NCBI GenBank assembly: GCA_001782515.1
Contig: MFOV01000021.1
Location: forward strand, 1 to 5,051
Reading direction: 5' to 3'
Source: Candidatus Levybacteria bacterium RIFCSPLOWO2_01_FULL_39_10
GTDB lineage: Bacteria; Patescibacteriota; Microgenomatia; Levybacterales; UBA12049
Length of the DNA: 5,051 nucleotides
A model generated the notes under the pieces. That model did no database searches and was not told the origin of the DNA. It was given only the letters and a program-made list of their open reading frames with translations. A program made the translations under genes and the position numbers. Of this stretch, positions 1 to 5,051 are shown piece after piece (position 1 is the first letter of the stretch; each line of letters opens with the position of its first letter).

Positions 1-240
1 AATGTTGCAGCAGGTGCAATATATCCAAGACTTGCATCTACCCTTGATTTCCTTCTAGGTTCTACTGCAACCTCAACTGCCGAGTTTGCAGTAACAGGTA
101 TTAATGACGGAACACCAACAGCAACAATATCAGCAACATTGGGTGGAGGAGCAGGTAATGGTCTCTCACTAACAGGAAGTAGCGCAACAATCCAATCATT
201 AAGGAACAATACATTAACTCTCGGTGGTTCAACCACCGGG
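1..240 (+). repeat. Linker module A + module B, copy 1 (5' truncated)
   Basis: Residues 1-37 carry 'AGAIYPRLASTLDFLLGS' and 'AEFAVTGINDG', a diverged copy of module A whose consensus is SNWTVNAGTIRPNxASVLDLLIGG. Residues 38-80 continue as a Gly/Thr-rich connector, 'GGGAGNGLSLTGS', and then module B, 'ATIQSLRNNTLTLGGSTTG'. The same A-connector-B order returns at 3676-4026, so this is a composite unit of roughly 80-120 residues. Its start, including the expected N-terminal Trp and Cys pair, lies upstream of the window. The short alternating hydrophobic stretches suggest beta-strands of a fibre or solenoid. The function is unknown; a structural spacer is the best guess. Confidence 0.75.
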
Positions 241-3200
241 ATTATTCTCTTGAATGAAAATATATCATTTGGAGGAAATATCATACCTGCTGCTGACTCG
301 ACATACGACATCGGTACAAGCACCGTGCGACCAGCGACCATCTACGCTGACAGTATAAATGTAGGTGGCACTGTCTATGCGGAATACATCCAAGATATCG
401 GCAGCAACAATGAAATCACCCTTGTCGTCGGTGGTAGCGATAGGTGGGTTTTCACAGATACAGGTCAATTGCTTCCGTCAGCTGACTCGGTGTATGACAT
501 TGGAAGCAACATAACAAGGCCGGCGAATATCTATTCCGATGCACTAAATATCAACGCAGCCTTTACTGCTAACAGTTCTACAGGTACATCATCAGATTGT
601 CTCAAGGGTGGAGCAACAGCCGCTTGGGGATCATGCGCAGCTGGAGCAGGATCTAACTGGACTGTAGCTTCAGGTACCATAAGGCCAAACCAAGCATCAG
701 TCCTTGATCTTCTCATAGGAGGAGATTCAACAGCCTCAGCAGACTTTGCAGTTACTGGGATAAATGATGGAGCGGCAAAGTTAACGCTAAACACTTCACT
801 TCTAAATTCTACATCTTCTGGGACTCTAGATGTAAATAATAGTATTGGTTATTACGAAGACTGGGATCAAGATAATAATGATTCGCTTGGATCTACTTGG
901 ACAGAAAGAGTAAGCGGTGCAACAGATTTTGATATTGTAAATGGTAAAGCTAGGACAGTTGGACTTAGTACATTAACTGAGGCGGAAACTGCATATACAT
1001 CAGAGGGAATAGTAAGCGCTGATTATGATGTTGTTGCTACGGTTACTTATGAAGGTGCCAGTGATGGTTGGGTTGGGGTTGTAGGAAGAAGGGCTAATTT
1101 TGGTACAGCTGATTCAGATGGATATTTTGTATTGATGGACAGAAGTCAGAATATGATCCGTCTATATGAGAAAGTTAGCGGAGCATGGAATTTACTTGGA
1201 TCTTACACTTCTCTTGACAGTACTTCTAAATGGGGTCAAACTGGTCAATCACATGTATTGAGATTATCAATGAGAGGCTCAACGATCGAAGCATATTTTG
1301 ATGGATATAAATTTGCATCAGTTACAGATGTTAGTTTTTCAGCTGCAGGATCAGCAGGATTATCTCTTGGTACTGGAAACCAAGGTGATACAGGGCATAC
1401 ATGGGATGACTTTAGGATTATTCCTGCTGAAGCAGATGATACTATTCAAATAAATTCAGGTGCACTTACTCTTACAAAAGAAGGTTACCTTGGTCTTGGA
1501 AAATCAACTCCAACTGTAGCACTAGATGTAGTCGGAAACGCATCGATTTCAGGCTCATTTACTCTAGGCATATCAAACAGCACTATTCAAACATTAAGTA
1601 ATCAAACCCTAACTCTTGGAGGAGATACAACAGGAAATATTAATATATCTGAAGCAGTAATCAATCTTACAGACTCAGCTTTTACCACAGAAGACAATTC
1701 TGTTCTTTACACAGGAGCAGGAGGGAAGATACTTGCAGCAACAACAACTTCAACCGATCTTTGTTTACTATCAAATGGAACAAATGCAGCACCTGCCTGG
1801 GAAACTTGTCCTTCGGGAGCATCCAACTGGACAGTTAATGCAGGCACAATAAGGCCAAACTATGCATCAGTCCTTGATCTTCTCATTGGAGGAAACGCAA
1901 CTGCAAGTGCAAAAACACAGATATTTGCTGACACGGGGACAATCAAGCAAAGACCGGGAAATCCTAAATATGTCGGCGGAGCAGATGGTGCAGGTTACAC
2001 CAATTCCGGTGCAAGTTGGGCCGAAATTGGGGATTTAAATATCTCAGGTGATTATGCCTATACGGTAGCTACTGGAAGTGCTAGTACTTGTTCTCAAACC
2101 CCAGGTTCAGCTTTAGGTTGTGAACTTCAAATTTATGATATCTCAGATCCAACTGCACCCGCATATCTAGGCGGTGCAGATGCCTCAGGTTCTACGAATT
2201 CTGGATCAGGGAATGAGAGATTTGATTCTATAAAAGTAATTGGTAATTATGCTTATATAGCTCAAGAAGCTGATGCAACAGCTTGCTCTCAAACTGCCGG
2301 ATCTGCAATTGGTTGTGAGTTTAAGGTATTTAATATCTCAAATCCTTCAGCGCCAATATACGTAGGCGGAGCAGATGCATCAGGTTCTACTAATTCAGGT
2401 ACAGGAAGCGTGAGATTTACAAATGTTCATATAAATGGAAAATATGCATATCTCAGTCAGGGATCAAGTGCAGGAACGTGTTCTGCTACCCCCGGTAGTG
2501 CAATAGGTTGTGAAATGAAAGTCTTTGATATTTCAAATCCTTCAGCACCTAGCTATATAAGCGGTGTTGATGTTACCGGATCTACAAATTCTGGTAGTGG
2601 AGGTGCAGGTGAAGAGAATTGGGAAGTAGAAATATACGGCAAATATGCTGTAACAATTTGGGATAACAACATAACAGCTTGTTCCCAGACAGCCGGATCT
2701 GCAATAGGTTGTGAGCTAAAAGTCTTTGATATCTCGAATCCATCATACCCAAGATATCTGGGCGGAGCAGATTCAGGAGGATCTACCAATTCAGGTACAC
2801 AGGGAGGATCTAATGAAGCATTTTATGTCCTTGAAATTAGCTCAAATAAAGCTTATGCAGGAATGAATAGCGGCAATACATGGGCTTGTTCCGGTACTGC
2901 AAGCAATACAAATGGTTGCGAAATTAAGATATTTGATCTAACAGATCCATCTGCTCCTACTTACATAGCTGGAGTAGATAATAGTGGATCTACAAATTCA
3001 GGTGGTGGTGACACTCAATGGTCAGCGGGAATGGAGGTTGTAGGTAATTATCTTTATATTGGTTACGATGACGGAGATACAAGTACCTGTTCTTCTACTG
3101 CAGGTTCTGCACTTGGATGTGAACTACAAGTCATTGACATATCTGATCCATCAACACCAACTTATCTTGGAGGTGCAGATGCAACAGGTTCTACTAATTC

Positions 3201-5051
3201 CGGAGCTGGAAATTTAGGTTTCAATAATTTTGTTATCAATGGAAGGTATGCTTATGTAACATCAGGTGTAAGCAATACCGAATGTTCCCAGACAATTGGT
3301 TCAGCAATAGGATGCGAGCTGAAAGTATTTGATATCTCAGGAGCTGATGTATCAAGTCTTCTGGCAGGGAGCGCAGGGATTGGAAATCTATCAGTCTCAC
3401 AAAATGCAATCTTTGATAAAGACATAATAGTAAATGGAGGACTAAGTATAGGAGTAGGAGGGATATTCTCCGGGGGTCCCTTATCTATATATAGTACCGA
3501 ATCCGCCCAACTAAATCTTAACGGAAGGACAGTAGGACAGGCTCTTGCAATATTTAATGAAATAGGTAATCAGGACATCTTCACAGCCTCAGCTTCAGGA
3601 ACAATGAGGTTTTCAATCACTAACGCCGGTGGTCTTAGACTTGGACCAACAGAGAACGAAGGGACAAGTGGAGAATGTCTTAGATCTCTGGGAGCAGGAA
3701 ATGCTGTTGAATGGAATTCCTGTGCTGCTGGAGCAGGATCTAACTGGACTATAAATGCCGGAACAATTAGACCCAATCAAGCTTCGGTTCTTGATCTTTT
3801 GATCGGAGGAACAGGTTCCACCACTTCAGCTAAATTTGCAGTAATCGGTGTAAACGGAGCAACAGCGCCGGTTGCTTCCCTTTCCGCGGCCACAGATTCA
3901 GGTGGAACAGGAAACGGTATAGTACTCTCTGCAGATGGAAGTATTCAATCCCTTAGGAACAATACCTTAGCTCTCGGAGGAAACACAACAGGTAACATTA
4001 CTCTTACTCCATTCGGTGCAGGAGGACTAATCAATGTACTCACTGGAAACCTTAAAGTAGGAAACGGTACTCCCACTGTTTCCCTTGACGGAGAAGATGC
4101 ATACATAGAAGGAACACTTGAAGTAGATGGAGTAATCTATGCTCAGGGTAACTCTATTCAATCCTCTACAGCTGAGGCTCTATCCCTCTCAGCAGATGAT
4201 GTTTCAGTTGTAGGATGTCTTAATGTAGGGAGTGCAACAGAATGTACAACTCAGGGACGACTTCAGCTTTTAGGAGGATTGAGCCCGGATATTACAACAT
4301 CAACTACAAACTCAAATCTGACAGTCTCAGCTAATGGTACAGGGGATGTGGTGGTATCGGGAGATGCGGATACAAATCTTCAGGTTACTTTTGGAGTTGC
4401 ACCGGGAGTAGATATGGCAGCAATTACCAATACGGGATTTGGCACCTCAACAGATACTGTTGATGGAGTTTCAATTGACTTCACAAATGCGGGCTCAGGC
4501 GCCATAACCAATGCAGGACTTCATGTCCTTGTAACATCCAACAATACAAATGCCTCATCGAATCTATACGGAATTGAAATAGAAGATTTATCAAGCGGTG
4601 GAGAGAATGCAAATGAGATTGCCCTAAGAATAGGTATAGGCTGGGATCAGGGAATAGTAATTGAGTCCGGAGGATCAACAAACCAAGGTCTTGTTTACTC
4701 AGGAGCAGGAAGGCCGACAAAGACTATTACTCTCTCACCTGAATATGCCGGAGCTGTGCTTACCGCTTCAAACTCAGCGACAACAAATGGAAGCATGACG
4801 TCGGACGCGTCCCATTCAGCTGAATTCAGAACATACTATCAGTGGGCTTCAACACAAACCCAAATACAAGATTATACAGTGGCTGTTCGGGTTAAACTTC
4901 CCAAAGATTTTGATTCATGGGCTACGGGCACCACTATGCAAATTAATTATCAAAACGCATCAGCTGTTTCGGCAACAAATGCTTTGGATGTTTATATTTA
5001 CAATCCCGGAGATAGCGCCTCACTTCCTGTTTATTTCTCAACAGGAAACGT
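1..5051 (+). CDS. Giant modular surface/fibre protein, partial at both ends
   Basis: Frame 1 is open over 1683 complete codons with no stop, from N1 to the last base, so both termini lie outside the window. The product is a Gly/Ser/Thr/Ala/Asn-rich, beta-type repeat protein with few Lys, Met and His. Domain order by local residue: linker module A (1-37, 194-257, 582-639, 1221-1286), module B (61-80, 526-550, 1313-1342), tail-fibre-like repeats (94-121, 157-184), a ConA-like jelly roll (281-480), a seven-bladed LVIVD-type propeller (656-1113), further fibre repeats and an unfinished C-terminal beta domain (from 1571). No hydrophobic transmembrane segment was seen. All 22 Cys form close pairs, as expected of an exported protein. 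The likely role, by inference, is an extracellular stalk carrying binding domains for attachment. The closest style I recognise is that of giant proteins of Patescibacteria (Microgenomates); a phage-tail-fibre ancestry is also suggested. The reading frame is very sure; the function is not. Confidence 0.95.
280..552 (+). repeat. Two phage-tail-fibre-like 'ADSxYDIG' repeats
   Basis: Residues 94-121 ('IIPAADSTYDIGTSTVRPAT' then IYADSINV) and residues 157-184 ('LLPSADSVYDIGSNITRPAN' then IYSDALNI) are two copies 63 residues apart. The pattern P-x-A-D-S-x-Y-D-I-G-(x)n-R-P-A-x-I-Y-x-D resembles the 'LGS...RW..iY' repeats common in phage tail fibres and in proteins that end in a peptidase S74 intramolecular chaperone. 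Between them, residues 122-156 read as a further beta segment (VYAEYIQDIGSNNEITLVV). The codons here (GAC, ATC, GTC, CGA, GCG, ACC) are more GC-rich than those of the jelly-roll domain downstream. The likely role is as part of a trimeric or solenoid stalk. That homology is from motif memory only. Confidence 0.65.
580..771 (+). repeat. Linker module A, copy 2
   Basis: Residues 194-257 begin with 'STGTSSDCLKGGATAAWGSC', a Cys-containing variant of the GTSGxxLxSxGxGxxxxW motif known from tail-fibre-like proteins. They continue through 'GAGSNWTVASGTIRPNQASV' and LDLLIGG to FAVTGINDG. C200 and C212 are probably disulfide-bonded. The DNA shares exact blocks with other copies: 24 bases at 640-663 match 3727-3750, and 23 bases at 694-716 match 1864-1886. 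It is followed by residues 258-280, a short Leu/Asn/Ser-rich connector, and then by the jelly-roll domain. Confidence 0.8.
841..1440 (+). other. Concanavalin A-like jelly-roll (LamG/DUF1080-like) domain
   Basis: Residues 281-480 have the layout of a ConA-like lectin/glucanase fold. They open with 'EDWDQDNNDSLGSTWTE', comparable to the usual 'DxFxR.DSLGS.WT' opening, followed by 'FDIVNGKART'. The middle strands are 'YDVVATVTYEG', 'GWVGVVGRRA' and 'DGYFVLMDR', then 'MIRLYEK' and 'LRLSMRGSTIEAYFDGYKFA'. The domain closes with 'SAGLSLGT' and 'TWDDFRIIP'. Its length of about 200 residues is normal for the fold. No catalytic Glu pair of the ExDxE type was seen, so glycan or protein binding is more likely than hydrolysis. 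The Asp/Asn-rich opening (D287, D289, D291, N293) could bind calcium. The domain sits between a module A (copy 2) and a module B (copy 2) that elsewhere lie close together, as if inserted between them. It contains no Cys. Its codons are more AT-rich than those of the preceding segment. Confidence 0.7.
1486..1650 (+). repeat. Tail-spike-like 'LGLG...ALDVVGN' element and module B, copy 2
   Basis: Residues 496-520 read 'YLGLGKSTPTVALDVVGNAS' then ISGSF. This matches the widespread 'VGIGTxxPxxKLdVxGnaxvsG' element of tail-spike and S74-chaperoned proteins. A diverged second copy lies at residues 1351-1379 (bases 4051-4137). Residues 526-550, 'NSTIQTLSNQTLTLGGDTTG' then NINIS, are the second module B, with the core TLTLGGxTTGNI. 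The segment returns the chain from the jelly-roll domain to the fibre repeats. The role is structural by inference. Confidence 0.65.
1744..1917 (+). repeat. Linker module A, copy 3
   Basis: Residues 582-639 carry 'CLLSNGTNAAPAWETC' (C588, C603), then 'GASNWTVNAGTIRPNYASVL' and DLLIGGNATASAK. The front part is the GTSGxxLxSxGxGxPxW-type motif, with a Cys in place of the usual aliphatic residue and a second Cys after the Trp. The segment upstream, residues 551-581, is a Thr/Gly-rich beta stretch containing 'VLYTGAGGKILAA'. Unlike other copies, the FAVTGINDG tail is replaced by 'TQIFADTGTIKQRPGNP', which leads straight into the propeller, so the propeller appears to interrupt the module here. 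Confidence 0.8.
1966..3339 (+). other. Seven-bladed beta-propeller of LVIVD-type repeats with a Cys pair in each blade
   Basis: Residues 656-1113 are seven tandem units: 656-720, 721-785, 786-850, 851-917, 918-986, 987-1053 and 1054-1113 (65-69 residues; the last ends early). Each reads xYxGGADxxGSTNSG, a variable strand, (I/V)xGxYAYxx, a CSxTxGSAxGC loop, then E(L/M)KVFDISxPSxP. The NYAYVA...LxVFDISDPSxP core matches the LVIVD repeat family (PF08309-like), which forms propellers. Cys pairs, all C-x9-C, are 697/707, 762/772, 827/837, 894/904, 963/973, 1030/1040 and 1095/1105. The first unit supplies an early YVGG strand and the last lacks one, as expected for 'Velcro' closure of a seven-bladed ring. 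Blade 5 is the most diverged (SGTASNTNG, FDLTD), and blade 4 has VTIWD where others have AYxxx. Probable role: extracellular ligand or protein binding. No enzymatic residues are recognised. Confidence 0.85.
3340..3660 (+). repeat. Tail-fibre-like beta repeats after the propeller
   Basis: Residues 1114-1220 carry short alternating hydrophobic strands: 'GIGNLSVSQNAIFDKDIIVN', GGLSIGVGGIFSGG, 'QLNLNGRTVGQALAIFNEIG' and then 'NQDIFTASASGTMRFSITNA' with GGLRLG. The last stretch resembles the 'xQDIFTASxSGxxxFxIxxxG' element that recurs in giant Patescibacterial surface proteins and in fibre-like proteins (recognition from memory). It contains no Cys and no catalytic motif. It probably rebuilds the stalk after the propeller and leads into the fourth linker module. 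Confidence 0.5.
3661..4026 (+). repeat. Linker module A + module B, copy 4/3 (most complete)
   Basis: Residues 1221-1286 carry 'GTSGECLRSLGAGNAVEWNS' with C1226 and C1241, then 'GAGSNWTINAGTIRPNQASV', LDLLIGG and KFAVIGVNG. Residues 1287-1312 are the connector ('ATDSGGTGNGIVLSADG'), and 1313-1342 are module B ('SIQSLRNNTLALGGNTTGNI' then TLTPFGAGG). This is the only copy in the window with the Cys pair, module A, connector and module B all present in sequence without a large domain between them. It can serve as the reference for the composite unit. Confidence 0.8.
4027..4710 (+). repeat. Degenerate fibre-like beta repeats with a Cys pair
   Basis: Residues 1343-1570 contain 'LKVGNGTPTVSLDGEDAYIE' and GTLEVDG (a diverged 'LGIG.P...LDV.G' element), then a weak module B-like 'GNSIQSSTAEALSLSADD'. 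Next come 'CLNVGSATEC' (C1406, C1415; x8) and 'LQLLGGLSPDITTSTTNSNL' with TVSANGTGDVVVSGD, a tail-fibre style NGTGDV element. Residues 1481-1570 hold 'DTVDGVSIDFTNAGSGAITN', 'LYGIEIEDLSSGGENANEIA' and LRIGIGWDQGIVIESGG. The 'ALxIGxGWDxGI' pattern is one I associate with giant Microgenomates proteins. No enzyme motif was found; a stalk role is inferred. Confidence 0.5.
4711..5051 (+). other. Start of a C-terminal beta-sandwich-like domain (truncated by window end)
   Basis: Residues 1571-1683 begin at 'RPTKTITLSPEYAGAVLTAS' and continue with a Ser/Thr/Asn-rich loop and 'HSAEFRTYYQWAS'. Then come 'QIQDYTVAVRVKLPKDFDSW', MQINYQN and 'ALDVYIYNPGDSASLPVYFS'. The alternating aromatic/aliphatic strands and more complex composition show a folded beta domain rather than a repeat. 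The 'RPTKxIxLSPEYxGAVLT' opening is a junction I recognise from giant Patescibacterial proteins, where it follows the GWDxGI-type repeats. The function is unknown; a jelly-roll with a structural or surface role is plausible. The domain's end and any membrane anchor lie beyond the window. Confidence 0.55.

Noticed and set aside
859..894. Asp/Asn-rich stretch as an EF-hand or dockerin calcium loop
   Set aside because: The DWDQDNND run is followed by SLGSTWTE, which matches the usual opening of ConA-like domains better than a helix-loop-helix. No second loop or flanking helices are seen.
1135..1137. Internal ATG as a possible gene start
   Set aside because: It lies inside the jelly-roll domain (FVLMDR), within a continuous frame that has recognisable domains upstream.
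1966..3339. Regular repeats with spacing near 200 bases as a possible CRISPR or DNA-level satellite
   Set aside because: The repeats keep the reading frame, vary at synonymous sites, and have protein-level conservation typical of propeller blades. Unit length (195-207 bases) does not fit CRISPR repeat-spacer geometry.
598..4245. C-x(n)-C pairs as metal-binding or haem motifs
   Set aside because: Spacings are x8 to x14, with no CxxC or CxxCH motif and no neighbouring His. Local disulfides in an exported protein explain them better.
265..4720. Short minus-strand open frames (265-468, 531-794, 2553-2789, 3570-3776, 4481-4720)
   Set aside because: All lie opposite the continuous + strand frame, are 67-87 codons long, and encode Ser/Pro-rich or Leu-rich sequence of the kind produced by the complement of Gly/Ser/Ala/Asn codons. 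None has a recognisable motif.
1..5051. TGA recoded to Gly (genetic code 25)
   Set aside because: No in-frame TGA occurs in 1683 codons of a Gly-rich protein. With that code TGA should appear often, so the standard bacterial code is the simpler reading.
1..5051. Misassembly caused by repeats
   Set aside because: Linker copies share only blocks of about 23-24 identical bases and differ elsewhere, and each flanks different unique sequence with an intact frame. Collapse or false joining is possible but not indicated by the sequence itself.

Overview
The whole window is one uninterrupted coding region on the + strand. Frame 1 (codons beginning at base 1) reads through all 1683 complete codons with no stop, and it enters and leaves the window open. 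It therefore shows the middle of a very large protein: neither start, stop, signal peptide nor anchor is visible. No RNA gene, intergenic gap, promoter, terminator, mobile element or CRISPR array was seen. Short open frames on the minus strand are shadows of this gene.

The protein is rich in Gly, Ser, Thr, Ala and Asn, and consists of beta-type repeats with two larger domains set among them. From the N-terminal side it holds: (1) a linker module (A) followed by a 'SIQSLRNNTLTLGG' module (B), bases 1-240; (2) two phage-tail-fibre-like 'ADSxYDIG' repeats, about 280-552; (3) a second module A, 580-771; (4) a concanavalin A-like jelly-roll domain, about 841-1440; (5) a tail-spike-like 'LGLGKSTPTVALDVVGN' element and a second module B, 1486-1650; (6) a third module A, 1744-1917; (7) seven tandem LVIVD-type repeats that should fold as a seven-bladed beta-propeller, 1966-3339, each with its own Cys-x9-Cys pair; (8) tail-fibre-like beta repeats, 3340-3660; (9) a fourth module A plus a third module B, 3661-4026; (10) more fibre-like repeats, 4027-4710; (11) the start of a further beta-rich domain that runs off the end, 4711-5051.

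The style of the protein (giant, Ser/Thr/Gly/Asn-rich, 'NNTLTLGGNTTGNI', 'GTSGxCLxS...W', 'ALRIGIGWDQGI' and 'RPTKTITLSPEYAGAV' motifs, GGA/AGA/AGG/ATA-rich codons, moderate AT-richness) resembles giant surface proteins of candidate phyla radiation bacteria (Patescibacteria, especially the Microgenomates group). This is recognition from memory, not a database result. The absence of in-frame TGA fits the standard bacterial code and gives no support for the TGA=Gly code of Gracilibacteria or Absconditabacteria.

The working picture is a secreted or surface-attached fibre. Repetitive beta modules form a stalk, and the lectin-like domain and the disulfide-braced propeller project as binding domains, plausibly for contact with a host cell or with extracellular glycan or protein. 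All 22 cysteines fall in 11 close pairs, which supports an oxidised, extracytoplasmic location.
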